Positions 1-6,814 are shown, numbered from the stretch's first letter. The stretch is 17,778 nucleotides of DNA from DASUZD01 sp036377055 (GCA_036377055.1 DASUZD010000009.1:1-17778), one strand, 5' to 3'. Made by a program: numbers and translations. The notes: generated by a model from the letters alone, not told the origin.

Positions 1-2
1 CG

Positions 3-593
3 CGGAAGCCGATCACCGCGAACCTCGTCCGGTGGTCGCTCACCGTGCACGAGACCGCGCCGGATGCGGCTCGCGGGGCCCGCCTCCTGCGGAGCGACAT
101 CGTCGACGTGCAGGCGTTCCTCCGGCGTGCGGGCGTTCCCGCGGAAGCGATCACGCCGGCCGTCGTCACGAGCGAGCCGCTGGTGACGCTACTTCCCGGG
201 CACCGCCGGCTCGTTCGCTTCCGCGTCTCGCAGCGCCTCGACGTGCGTACCCGCGAGATCGACGCCGTCGAGCCGGTCGCGCGACGGATCGGCGAGCTGC
301 TCGAACAGGGCATCGACGTCTCGGCGGGACCGCTCCGCTACCTCTCGACCGAGCTCACCCAGGCGAAGCTCGACGCGCTTCCCGCCGCGACCGCGGACGC
401 GAGACGCCGAGCGGAGATCATCGTCAAGGGCCTCGGCGGGAAGCTCGGTGGGATGCGCTCCAGCTCGCTCGGCGTCTACCAGGTCACGCCTCGCGACTCG
501 ACCGACGTGAGCGACTACGGGATCAACGACACGACGAGTCGCCAGAAGGACGTCATCGCGGTCGTGCGCGCGACATTCGCAGTCGAGCGGTGA
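3..593 (+). CDS. SIMPL-domain (DUF541) protein, 5' end outside window
   Basis: The reading frame is open from base 3 and closes with TGA at 591-593, so the N-terminus (including any signal peptide) lies outside the window. The visible ~196 residues match the SIMPL/DUF541 family (YggE, BP26): an early strand ending RWSLTV, a block with paired V/S residues followed by a glycine-bounded helix (ELLEQGID), and the diagnostic Ala/Arg-rich helix ATADARRRAEIIVKGLGGKL, here preceding a VYQVTP strand. SIMPL proteins are usually exported and form oligomeric rings or channels of uncertain function; BP26-like members are periplasmic or surface proteins. The downstream kinase gene begins 20 bases after the stop, or overlaps it if a GTG at 590 is used, so the two may be co-transcribed. 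The family assignment is fairly secure; the function is unknown. Confidence 0.75.
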   Translation, partial: RKPITANLVRWSLTVHETAPDAARGARLLRSDIVDVQAFLRRAGVPAEAITPAVVTSEPLVTLLPGHRRLVRFRVSQRLDVRTREIDAVEPVARRIGELLEQGIDVSAGPLRYLSTELTQAKLDALPAATADARRRAEIIVKGLGGKLGGMRSSSLGVYQVTPRDSTDVSDYGINDTTSRQKDVIAVVRATFAVER

Positions 594-599
594 GCGCGT

Positions 600-605
600 T
601 ACAAC
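600..605 (+). promoter_or_regulatory. Possible -10 hexamer TACAAC for the membrane kinase
   Basis: TACAAC ends 8 bases before the ATG at 614 and there is no Shine-Dalgarno sequence. This fits the leaderless arrangement seen better elsewhere in the window. It is the main reason for preferring ATG 614 over the GTG at 590, which overlaps the upstream stop as GTGA. The signal is weak and has no clear -35. Confidence 0.3.
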
Positions 606-613
606 TCATCTCG

Positions 614-1984
614 ATGACGCTCGACCGGCGCATCGGAACCCAGCTCGGCGGCTACCGGATCGTCGAGCCGCTCGGCGAGGGCGCGACGAGCGTCGTGTAC
701 CGCGCCGAGCACGTGCGGCTCGGGCGCGCGGCGGCGCTGAAGCTGCTCACGCCCGCGCTCGGCGAGGCCGACTTCCGCGAGCGGTTCCTACGCGAGTCAC
801 AGCTCGCGGCATCGCTCGACCACCCGAGCATCGTCCCGATCTACGACGCGGGCGAGGAGGGCGAGGTGCTCTACATCGCGATGGCCTGCGTCGAGGGGAG
901 CGATCTGCGCTCGCTCCTCGCCGAGGAGGGGCGGCTGCCGCTCCGGCGGGCGCTGCGCATCGCTTCGCAGGTCGGCTCCGCGCTCGACGCCGCCCACGCG
1001 CGCGGGCTCGTCCACCGCGACGTGAAGCCCGCGAACATCCTCGTCGGCGCCGGCGACCGCGTCTTCCTCTCCGACTTCGGCGTCGCCAAGAAGCTCGGCT
1101 CGAACGGCACGACGCGCACCGGCAGCTTCGTCGGGACCACGGAGTACTCGGCGCCGGAGCAGATCGAGGGTCGGCCGGTCGACGGGCGCGCCGACATCTA
1201 TGCGCTCGCGTGCGTGCTGTACGAGTGCCTCGCCGGGACGCCGCCGTTCCACCGGCCGTCGGAGCTCGCGGTGCTGAACGCGCACCTGCACGCGCCGCCT
1301 CCGAAGCTGACGAAGGCCGCGCCCGAGCTGCCGGACGCGCTCGAGCCCGTGATCTCGAAGGCGCTCTCGAAGTCGCCGCTCGACCGGTACGCGACGTGCG
1401 GGGAGTTTCAGGCGGCCCTGCGCGCGGCCGCCGCCGAGCCCCGCATCCACCGGCGGCGCCTCGCGGTCTCGCTGACCGTGCTCCTGCTGTGCGCGCTGGT
1501 CGGCGCAGCGGTCGCGCTCGGCGTGCGGGCGCTGGCGTTCGGAGGGGAGAAGGCCGCCGCGCCGCCGCCGTCTCCGCCGCCGCCGGCGCTCGTGGTGCAC
1601 ACGCGGGTGGATCCGTCGCTCGACGCGATCCTGATCAAGAGCAAGGACGGCCGGACGCTGAACGACGTCGCGTTCTACCTGCTCAAGGCGAGGCAGTGGA
1701 AGCGTGCGCTGCCGTTCGCGACCAAGGCGGTGCGGCGCGCGAAGCCGGGCACCCTCACGCGTGGGTACGCGACGTTCAACCTCGGCTACGCGCTCTACGA
1801 GCTCGGCCGGTGCCGCGAGAGCCTCGTCCCGCTCAGACGTGCCCTGAAGCTCGAGCCGAAGTGGGAGGGCCCGTACATCCAACCCTGGATCAACCGCGCG
1901 AAGGAGTGCGTGCGACGTGGAGCAGTCGTGCAAGGGCCGTTGCCGTCGTCGGGCGGTCAGCGGGCTCCTTCTCCAGGGCGCTGA
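614..1984 (+). CDS. Membrane Ser/Thr protein kinase, PknB type, with extracytoplasmic TPR-like region
   Basis: A 456-residue Hanks-type kinase. The kinase domain spans about 14-272: glycine loop GEGATS (21-26), ATP lysine K43, alpha-C glutamate E61, catalytic HRDVKPAN with D136, DFG at 154-156, APE at 180-182. All catalytic residues are present, so it should be active. An activation segment rich in Ser/Thr (163-176) offers autophosphorylation sites. A single hydrophobic helix at about 283-308 places the kinase in the cytoplasm. After a Pro-rich linker (317-324), residues about 333-432 form alpha-helical pairs resembling two to three TPRs (LKARQWKRALPFATKAV; FNLGYALYELGRC), in place of the PASTA repeats of PknB. 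This suggests binding of an extracytoplasmic protein or peptide. The last 31 codons overlap the 3' end of the convergent kinase gene. GTG at 590 is an alternative start adding eight residues. Confidence 0.88.
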   Translation: MTLDRRIGTQLGGYRIVEPLGEGATSVVYRAEHVRLGRAAALKLLTPALGEADFRERFLRESQLAASLDHPSIVPIYDAGEEGEVLYIAMACVEGSDLRSLLAEEGRLPLRRALRIASQVGSALDAAHARGLVHRDVKPANILVGAGDRVFLSDFGVAKKLGSNGTTRTGSFVGTTEYSAPEQIEGRPVDGRADIYALACVLYECLAGTPPFHRPSELAVLNAHLHAPPPKLTKAAPELPDALEPVISKALSKSPLDRYATCGEFQAALRAAAAEPRIHRRRLAVSLTVLLLCALVGAAVALGVRALAFGGEKAAAPPPSPPPPALVVHTRVDPSLDAILIKSKDGRTLNDVAFYLLKARQWKRALPFATKAVRRAKPGTLTRGYATFNLGYALYELGRCRESLVPLRRALKLEPKWEGPYIQPWINRAKECVRRGAVVQGPLPSSGGQRAPSPGR

Positions 1985-2684
1985 GCACGGCGTCGGTGAG
2001 CTCCGCGGCCGGGTCGGGCAGGTCGGGCGGGCGCTCGGTGAGGTGCGCGAAAGCGAGCTCGGCCGGGTGACGCGCGCGGAACGGCGGCGAGCCGGCGAGG
2101 CACTCGTAGAGCACGCAGCCGAGGGCGTAGACGTCGCTCGCCGGCGTCGCCTCGCCGCCCTCGATCAGCTCCGGCGCGAGGTACTGCGGCGTTCCCACGA
2201 CCTGGCCGTCGCGCGTGAGCCGCGTCCAGTCGGCGCCGCGGGCGAGCCCGAAGTCGGTCAGCGCGGCGCCGCCCTCGCCATCGAGCAAAACGTTCGAAGG
2301 CTTCACGTCGCGGTGGACGAAGCCCCGCTCGTGCAGGGCGTCGAGTCCGCGCGCGAGCTGCGCTGCAAGGTCGAGCGTCTCGTCGAGGTCGAGCCGCCGC
2401 AGCGTTCGCAGCCGCGTGCGCAGCGAGCCGCCGGCGTAGAAGGGCATGACCAGGTACGTCGTGCCGTCGGCCTCCGCGAGCTCGAGGATCGGGACGAGGT
2501 GCCGCGAGCGGATCTCCCGGGCGAGCCGCGCCTCGCGCAGGAAGCGGCGGCGCGTCGTCTCCTCGTCTGCGCGCAGGAGCTTGACGGCCACCTCGACGCC
2601 CGTCTCGTCGGTCGCGCGGTAGACGACGCCGGTCGCGCCCTCGCCGAGGACGCCTTCGAGGCGGTAGCGCCCGAGCCGCGTCAC
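1890..2684 (-). CDS. Soluble Ser/Thr protein kinase, PknB type
   Basis: A compact 264-residue kinase with essentially nothing but the catalytic domain. From GTG at 2684 the order is: glycine loop GEGATG (14-19), K35, E51, HRDVKPSN with catalytic D126, DFG at 144-146, APE-like LAPE at about 169-172, and the subdomain XI arginine R244. There is no transmembrane helix or sensor domain, so it is probably cytosolic and needs partners or upstream kinases for signal input. The start was chosen because a GATAAT hexamer lies six bases upstream and the conserved domain begins at residue 5; the longer open frame upstream is antisense to the SARP gene and looks like a shadow. The gene converges on and overlaps the membrane kinase by 95 bp. 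It is divergent from the SARP regulator with a 20-bp gap, which suggests that regulator as a candidate substrate. Confidence 0.88.
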   Translation of the reverse strand: MTRLGRYRLEGVLGEGATGVVYRATDETGVEVAVKLLRADEETTRRRFLREARLAREIRSRHLVPILELAEADGTTYLVMPFYAGGSLRTRLRTLRRLDLDETLDLAAQLARGLDALHERGFVHRDVKPSNVLLDGEGGAALTDFGLARGADWTRLTRDGQVVGTPQYLAPELIEGGEATPASDVYALGCVLYECLAGSPPFRARHPAELAFAHLTERPPDLPDPAAELTDAVLSALEKEPADRPTTATALARLLHVARTPSRG

Positions 2685-2690
2685 GTCGCG

Positions 2691-2696
2691 ATTATC
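2691..2696 (-). promoter_or_regulatory. -10 hexamer GATAAT for the soluble kinase, inside the 20-bp divergent gap
   Basis: Read on the minus strand, GATAAT is followed by exactly six bases (CGCGAC) and the GTG start, as expected for a leaderless transcript. The same bases read on the plus strand give ATTATC/TTATCC, 7-8 bases before the GTG of the SARP gene at 2705, so the two divergent promoters would share this short AT-rich patch. No canonical -35 is obvious. Confidence 0.55.
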
Positions 2697-2704
2697 CCGG
2701 CGCG

Positions 2705-4198
2705 GTGACCGAGTTTCGCCTGCTCGGCCCGCTGGAGGTCGTCGGCGACGACGGCGCCGGCGTGCCGCTTCCCGCGGGCAAGCCGCGCGCGCTCCTCGCC
2801 CGTCTCCTCCTCGACGCGGGTCGCGCCGTCGCGGTCGAGACGCTCGTCGAGGCGGTCTGGCCCGAGCCCGTGCCCCCGAGCGCGTACAAGGTGCTCCAGG
2901 TGCACGTCTCGCAGCTTCGGAAGGCGCTCGGACCCGATCGAATCGAGACGCGGCCGCCCGGCTACGTGCTTCGCGCCGAGCACGAGGACGTCGACCTCGC
3001 GCGGTTCGAGTCGCTCGCCGAGACGGCGCACGACACCGCCGATCCGGCTCGGCGCGCGGACCTCCTGCGGCGTGCGCTCTCGCTCTGGCGCGGCCCGGCG
3101 CTCCTCGAGTTCCGAGACGAGCCCTTCGCACGCGGCGCCGCGCGGCGCGTGGCGGAGCTTCGGTTGGCTGCGGTCGAGCAGCGGATCGACGCCGAGCTCG
3201 AGCTCGGCCGGCACGACCGCCTCGTCGCCGAGCTCGAGGCGCTCGTCGACGAGGAGCCGCTGCGCGAACGTCTGCGCAGGCAGCTGATGCTCGCGCTCTA
3301 CCGGAGCGGCCGGCAGGCCGACGCGCTCGCGCGCTACCGCGACGGGCGCCGTCTGCTCGTCGACGAGCTCGGGCTCGAGCCGAGCCCGCAGCTCCAGGAG
3401 CTCGAGCGCGCGATCCTCCGGCACGACCCCGTGCTCGCTGAGCCGGGCTCGCCTCGTCCGCGCGCGCGAGGGTGCGTCATCTGCGCCGACCTTCGCCTCC
3501 GTGAGCTCGTCGCGCCGCTCGCGGACGACGCGCGCGAGCTGCTGCTCGTCGAGCTCGCCGGGGACGCGGACGACCTGGCGCGGCGCGCGGAAACGCTCGA
3601 GCATGCCCGCGGAGATCGAATCCGCACCGCCTGCTTCACGTCCACGGATCCCGAGGAGGATCTGGTCCGCCTCGCCCGCGAGCAGGACGCCGAGCTGCTG
3701 GTCGTCGGCGGCACCGCTGCACCTGCCGGGGCGCCCTGCGACGTCGCGGTCGCGCCACGGCCGGAGCTTCCGTTCGAGCCGGCGGCGCCCGTCCTCGTCC
3801 CGTTCGGCGGCGGCCGCGAGGAATGGGCCGCGCTCGAGCTGGCGGCCTGGATCGCGCGAGCGCACGCGCTGCCGCTGCGCCTGCTCGGCACGGAGGCGGC
3901 CGGGGGTCGCCGCGACGCGAGCCGCACGCTGGCCGCCGCGTCGCTCGCGCTCCAGCGGTTCGCCGGCGCCTCGGCCGAGCCGGTGCTCGTGCCTCCGGGT
4001 GTCGAGGGGATCCTGGCGCAGCCGGGATCGGCGATCGTCGCGTCGCTTCTCCCCGGCGGGCTCGACCGGACGAGGCGCGAGCTCGTCCACCGAACGAAGG
4101 TGCCGCTCCTCCTGGTCGCGGCAGGGCTGCGCCCCGGCGGCCTCGCGCCCGACCGGACGCTGACGCGCTTCACGTGGTCGATGGGCGACGACGGCTGA
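2705..4198 (+). CDS. SARP/BTAD transcriptional regulator with C-terminal USP-like region
   Basis: A 497-residue protein starting at GTG 2705. Residues 1-91 are an OmpR-type winged helix of the SARP kind (FRLLGPLEV start; wing residues around RPPGYVL 83-89). Residues about 96-241 are the bacterial transcriptional activation domain, helical and TPR-like, ending in the family signature ELGLEPSPQLQELERAIL. Residues about 255-475 resemble two degenerate universal stress protein halves: DLVRLAREQDAELLVVGG (319-336), then VLVPFGGGREEWAALELA (363-380) and VHRTKVPLLLVAAG (461-474). The ATP-binding glycine motif of true UspA is not intact. AfsR carries NB-ARC/TPR and EmbR carries FHA at this position, so the C-terminus probably senses a different input. 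Direct control by the neighbouring kinases is an inference from gene order and from the AfsK-AfsR and PknH-EmbR precedents. Confidence 0.85.
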   Translation: MTEFRLLGPLEVVGDDGAGVPLPAGKPRALLARLLLDAGRAVAVETLVEAVWPEPVPPSAYKVLQVHVSQLRKALGPDRIETRPPGYVLRAEHEDVDLARFESLAETAHDTADPARRADLLRRALSLWRGPALLEFRDEPFARGAARRVAELRLAAVEQRIDAELELGRHDRLVAELEALVDEEPLRERLRRQLMLALYRSGRQADALARYRDGRRLLVDELGLEPSPQLQELERAILRHDPVLAEPGSPRPRARGCVICADLRLRELVAPLADDARELLLVELAGDADDLARRAETLEHARGDRIRTACFTSTDPEEDLVRLAREQDAELLVVGGTAAPAGAPCDVAVAPRPELPFEPAAPVLVPFGGGREEWAALELAAWIARAHALPLRLLGTEAAGGRRDASRTLAAASLALQRFAGASAEPVLVPPGVEGILAQPGSAIVASLLPGGLDRTRRELVHRTKVPLLLVAAGLRPGGLAPDRTLTRFTWSMGDDG

Positions 4199-4262
4199 AC
4201 TCTCAGCGCGGTCCCAGGTTCGTGCCAGCACCTCCACAACCCGGGGTGCTTTCGTTGTCGAC

Positions 4263-4943
4263 GTGGACCGAAGGCTGAGGCGGAAGGTGATCGCGGGCGG
4301 CGTCGCCGCGGCGGCTATTGCGGGCGCGGGCGGTGCGATCGCCGCCGACAAGATCGGCTCGCCGAAGGAGGAGAGCCAGGCGATCGTGAGCGACGCCGCC
4401 AAGCAGCTCGGCGTGCAGCCGAGCGCGCTCAGCGCGGCGTTGAAGAAGGCGATCGAGAACCGGATCGACGCGGCCGTCGCCGCCGGCGAGATCACGAAGG
4501 CGCAGGGCGACGAGCTGAAGGCGCGGATCGAGTCGAGCGACTTTCCGCTCTTCGCCTTCCCGCACCGCGGGTTCGGTCTCGGCCCGCACGCCGACAAGCT
4601 CGACGCGGCGGCTTCCTACCTCGGCATCACCGAGGCGCAGCTGCGGAGCGAGCTCCAAGGCGGCAAGTCGCTCGCGCAGGTCGCGAAGGACCACGGCAAG
4701 TCGGTCGACGGCCTCGTCGACGTGCTCGTCGCGGAGATGAAGCAGCACCTGGACGCCGCCGTCGCCGCAGGCAGGATCACGAAGGCGCAGGAGGACCAGT
4801 TCCTCGCAGAGGCGAAGCAGCGGATCACGGACTTCGTGAACGGCAAGGGCCCGGGCGGGTTGCGCTACGGCTTCCGCCGCTTCGGCCCGCCCCCGGCGGG
4901 CTTCCGGCACGACGGCGCCCCGCCCTTCTGGCCGGCCGCTTAA
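4263..4943 (+). CDS. Secreted or membrane-anchored protein with a duplicated helical motif
   Basis: A 226-residue protein of unknown function starting at GTG 4263. A positively charged start (MDRRLRRK) leads into a small-residue hydrophobic segment (9-28) that reads as a signal peptide or anchor. The mature part contains two related helical units: IDAAVAAGEITKAQGDELKA (68-87) and LDAAVAAGRITKAQEDQFLA (163-182), each preceded by an LG(V/I)xxxxL motif (49-56; 120-127). The unit recalls the short GxITxxQADxL helical hairpins of exported DUF2680/YckD-type proteins, but that link is by eye only. The C-terminal tail (195-226) is rich in Gly, Pro, Phe and Arg and probably disordered. It has its own 64-bp upstream gap and is followed by two hairpins, so it looks monocistronic. 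The role is unknown; a cell-envelope location is the only supported inference. Confidence 0.7.
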   Translation: MDRRLRRKVIAGGVAAAAIAGAGGAIAADKIGSPKEESQAIVSDAAKQLGVQPSALSAALKKAIENRIDAAVAAGEITKAQGDELKARIESSDFPLFAFPHRGFGLGPHADKLDAAASYLGITEAQLRSELQGGKSLAQVAKDHGKSVDGLVDVLVAEMKQHLDAAVAAGRITKAQEDQFLAEAKQRITDFVNGKGPGGLRYGFRRFGPPPAGFRHDGAPPFWPAA

Positions 4944-4944
4944 A

Positions 4945-4999
4945 GGCGCCGACTCGGCGGCGCCGACCATCAGGACGTATGGGCTTCGCCCATGCGTCC
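4945..4999 (+). terminator. Two tandem hairpins after the secreted protein gene
   Basis: Directly after the stop, GGCGCCG (4945-4951) pairs with CGGCGCC (4958-4964). A second, stronger hairpin follows: GGACGTATGGGC (4973-4984) pairs with GCCCATGCGTCC (4988-4999), 12 bp with one G-U wobble and a TTC loop. There is no U-tract. Such tail-less hairpins are common at gene ends in high-GC actinobacteria, so this is called a terminator with moderate confidence. Confidence 0.5.
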
Positions 5000-5063
5000 G
5001 TCTGAAACGACCGGTCGATCGGCCGGAGTGGAACCACCTCTTCGAGCGTCGATCTCAGCCGGG

Positions 5064-5069
5064 TATCGT
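5064..5069 (+). promoter_or_regulatory. Possible -10 hexamer TATCGT for the dienelactone hydrolase
   Basis: TATCGT fits TANNNT and lies ten bases before the GTG start at 5080. A transcript starting about seven bases after it would have almost no leader. No Shine-Dalgarno sequence is visible. Confidence 0.35.
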
Positions 5070-5079
5070 CGCGGGCGCC

Positions 5080-5838
5080 GTGTGCTTCGAGCTCGACTCG
5101 CTGCCGCCTGTCCCGCCGATCTCCGGCGCTGCGGTCTCGCACGACGATCTCGTGCTGGAGGCCGCGGACGGGAACCGGTTCGCGGCCTTCGCCGCTTCGC
5201 CCGACGAGCCGACCGGCGCGGGCGTCGTCGTCCTGCCCGACGTCCGCGGCCTCTACCGCTTCTACGAGGAGCTCGCGCTTCGCTTCGCCGAGCGCGGCAT
5301 CACTGCCGTCGCAATCGATTACTTCGGCCGCACGGCAGGCGTCGGCAAGCGCGACGACGACTTCCTGTACATGGAGCACGTCGCGCAGACGATGCAGGAG
5401 GGGATCCAGGCGGACGTCCGGGCTGCCGTCGAGCTCCTCCGGTCGAGGGGCGTCGAGAGCGTCTTCACCGTCGGGTTCTGCTTCGGCGGGCGCAACTCGT
5501 GGCTAGCGGCGGCGTCGGGGCACGGACTCGCAGGCGCGGTCGGCTTCTACGGCGGCCCCGGCGAGCGAGACGGCGCGCCGGGCCCGATCCAGCGCGCCGG
5601 CGAGATCGAGGCGCCGATTCTCGCGCTCCAAGCCGGCGGCGACGCGCACATCACGCCGGAGCTGAACGCGGCGTTCGAGCAGGCGCTGACGGACGCCGGC
5701 GTCGAGCACGAGCTCGTCACGTACGCCGGCGCGCCGCACAGCTTCTTCGACCGGCGCTTCGACGAGTTCGCGGAGGCCTCGGAGGACGCGTGGCGCCGCG
5801 TGCTCGAGTTTGTCTCCAGAAATGCCAAGTCCCGCTGA
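5080..5838 (+). CDS. Dienelactone hydrolase family protein
   Basis: A 252-residue alpha/beta hydrolase starting at GTG 5080. The catalytic triad of the dienelactone hydrolase family is visible: nucleophile C134 in GFCFGG (132-137), acid D188 in GGDAHI, and base H220 in GAPHSFFDR. The family oxyanion strand VVVLPDVRGLYRFYE (49-63) is also present. The Cys nucleophile rather than Ser is typical of true DLH-like enzymes. Length matches the family (about 230-250). ClcD-type enzymes open dienelactone to maleylacetate in chloroaromatic degradation, but no other genes of that pathway are here, so this is better treated as a general DLH-family hydrolase. It is cytoplasmic (no signal peptide). It stands alone between hairpins and is probably monocistronic; its stop codon lies in the loop of the downstream hairpin. 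Confidence 0.87.
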   Translation: MCFELDSLPPVPPISGAAVSHDDLVLEAADGNRFAAFAASPDEPTGAGVVVLPDVRGLYRFYEELALRFAERGITAVAIDYFGRTAGVGKRDDDFLYMEHVAQTMQEGIQADVRAAVELLRSRGVESVFTVGFCFGGRNSWLAAASGHGLAGAVGFYGGPGERDGAPGPIQRAGEIEAPILALQAGGDAHITPELNAAFEQALTDAGVEHELVTYAGAPHSFFDRRFDEFAEASEDAWRRVLEFVSRNAKSR

Positions 5839-5857
5839 CCCGAAAGTCCGCGGGACT
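5828..5857. terminator. Hairpin between convergent DLH and chrB genes
   Basis: AGTCCCGC (5828-5835) pairs perfectly with GCGGGACT (5850-5857), and a further GAC/GTC pairing sits inside the 14-base loop. It overlaps the end of the hydrolase gene and lies 36 bases beyond the end of the convergent chrB C-terminal gene, so it could serve both strands. There is no U-tract. Confidence 0.45.
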
Positions 5858-5892
5858 CGACGACACGACTCTTTCACGCCGCTTCGAGCTTG

Positions 5893-6306
5893 TCAAGTCG
5901 GGTCGTGAAGGTGCTCGTACAAGCCGTCGAAGACCGGCGCCGTCAGCTCGAGGAGCCGGCCGTCGTCGCGCGCCACTAGCGCCAGCCCGCGCACGATCGC
6001 GTCGAGGCCGCGGGCCTCCGGAGCGTGGTAGCGCTCGTCGTCCAGGTCGGCCTCGTGGACGATCCGCGCAATCGCCCACAACGCCTCGTCATCGAGCTCG
6101 TATCGCTTCAGGAACGTCTCGAAGCTGCAGTCGCCGTCGTGGTGGGAGAGCTCGGCGCCGCGGATGTCGAACGGCGTGACGCCGGCCGGGACGTCGTCGA
6201 GGCCGTCGACGAAGACGAAGCTCGCGTCGGCGTCGACGAAGCGCTTGACGAGCCAGGCGCACGCCGCGCGGTCGACGTGGCACCTCCGGCGGGTGGCCCA
6301 CCTCAC
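5893..6306 (-). CDS. ChrB C-terminal domain protein (chromate resistance family), separate gene
   Basis: A 137-residue protein equal to the C-terminal half of ChrB (the chromate resistance exported protein domain). Family hallmarks are clear: CHVDRAACAWLVKRFVDADA (9-28), TPFDIRGAELSHHDGDCSFE (44-63), IVHEADLDDERYHAPEARGL (82-101) and a C-terminal LYEH. The His/Asp/Cys clusters are plausible metal-binding sites. No signal peptide is present despite the domain name. It starts at GTG 6306, overlapping the stop of the upstream ChrB N-terminal gene as GTGA, so the two are translationally coupled. In characterised operons ChrB is a single chromate-responsive regulator beside the ChrA exporter; here the halves are separate and no chrA is visible. 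The role in chromate response is inferred from family only. Confidence 0.85.
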   Translation of the reverse strand: MRWATRRRCHVDRAACAWLVKRFVDADASFVFVDGLDDVPAGVTPFDIRGAELSHHDGDCSFETFLKRYELDDEALWAIARIVHEADLDDERYHAPEARGLDAIVRGLALVARDDGRLLELTAPVFDGLYEHLHDPT

Positions 6307-6782
6307 CGCGGCGCCTCGACCAGCGCTGCGATCTCCTCGACGGCGTGCCTCGCCGCGTCTCGCTCCGGCGGCGGGAAGAAGTCGCGTGCGTCGATCCGCT
6401 CGAGCGCTCTCCGCAGGCGGCGGACGGTCCGCCGCCGCGCCACCTCGGGAGCGTCACGCGCGGCCTCGGCTGCCTCGATCACGGCGCGGTAGTCGGCGGC
6501 GACCGCCTCGGCGAGGCGTGTGACGAGAGCGCGCTCGTCGGCGGCGGTCGCGAGCTCGCCCGTCCAGACGGTCGCCTCGCCGCCGGCGTCCTCGACCTCC
6601 TGGGCGAGCCAGTCGAACCGCTCGCGCGTGCTCTCGTCGAGCGGGAGCGCGACCAGACCGTCGAGCAGCTGCGCCGCGCCGAGCTGCCGCAGCCTCCTCC
6701 AGAGCGCGATCCGAGGCGTCGAAGGCTCTCTCGGCAGGCGGTAGGCGAGCAGGACCCAACGGCTGGGCGGAGCGCTCGCCAC
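6303..6782 (-). CDS. ChrB N-terminal domain protein, separate gene
   Basis: A 159-residue protein matching the N-terminal region of ChrB: the start WVLLAYRLPREPSTPRIALW (9-28) followed by LRQLGAAQLLDGLVALP is characteristic. The middle and C-terminal parts are helical and Arg/Glu/Ala-rich, ending with ALERIDARDFFPPPERDAA (about 125-143), the segment that bridges to the C-domain in fused ChrB. In ChrB this half is thought to contribute to DNA binding and chromate sensing. The gene starts at GTG 6782, with TATCAT six bases upstream, and reads into the ChrB C-terminal gene with a 4-base overlap. It is divergent from the MFS exporter across 39 bp, the usual layout for a regulator and its target, so control of that exporter is a reasonable inference. 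Confidence 0.82.
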   Translation of the reverse strand: MASAPPSRWVLLAYRLPREPSTPRIALWRRLRQLGAAQLLDGLVALPLDESTRERFDWLAQEVEDAGGEATVWTGELATAADERALVTRLAEAVAADYRAVIEAAEAARDAPEVARRRTVRRLRRALERIDARDFFPPPERDAARHAVEEIAALVEAPR

Positions 6783-6788
6783 GGCTGG

Positions 6789-6794
6789 ATGATA
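6789..6794 (-). promoter_or_regulatory. -10 hexamer TATCAT for the split chrB genes
   Basis: On the minus strand TATCAT is followed by CCAGCC and then the GTG start at 6782, which implies a leaderless mRNA. A possible -35 TTGCGA (plus positions 6814-6819) lies 19 bases upstream and overlaps the facing promoter of the MFS gene. Confidence 0.55.
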
Positions 6795-6808
6795 GAGGAG
6801 ACCGCGGT

Positions 6809-6814
6809 TACACT
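6809..6814 (+). promoter_or_regulatory. -10 hexamer TACACT for the MFS exporter
   Basis: TACACT is followed by seven bases and the GTG start at 6822, again implying a leaderless transcript. It lies only 14 bases from the facing TATCAT hexamer of chrB, so RNA polymerase could hardly occupy both promoters at once. Confidence 0.5.

Noticed and set aside
590..613. GTG at 590 as the start of the membrane kinase
   Set aside because: It overlaps the upstream stop as GTGA and is possible, but ATG 614 lies directly before the kinase domain and follows a -10-like TACAAC; kept only as an alternative.
2681..4597. 638-codon open frame on the minus strand opposite the SARP gene
   Set aside because: Composition typical of an antisense shadow (Arg/Glu/Leu-rich, no domain). 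The SARP, BTAD and USP-like motifs on the plus strand are unmistakable.
5080..5838. A complete chloroaromatic (ortho-cleavage) degradation pathway
   Set aside because: Only a DLH-family hydrolase is present; no dioxygenase, cycloisomerase or maleylacetate reductase gene is in the window.
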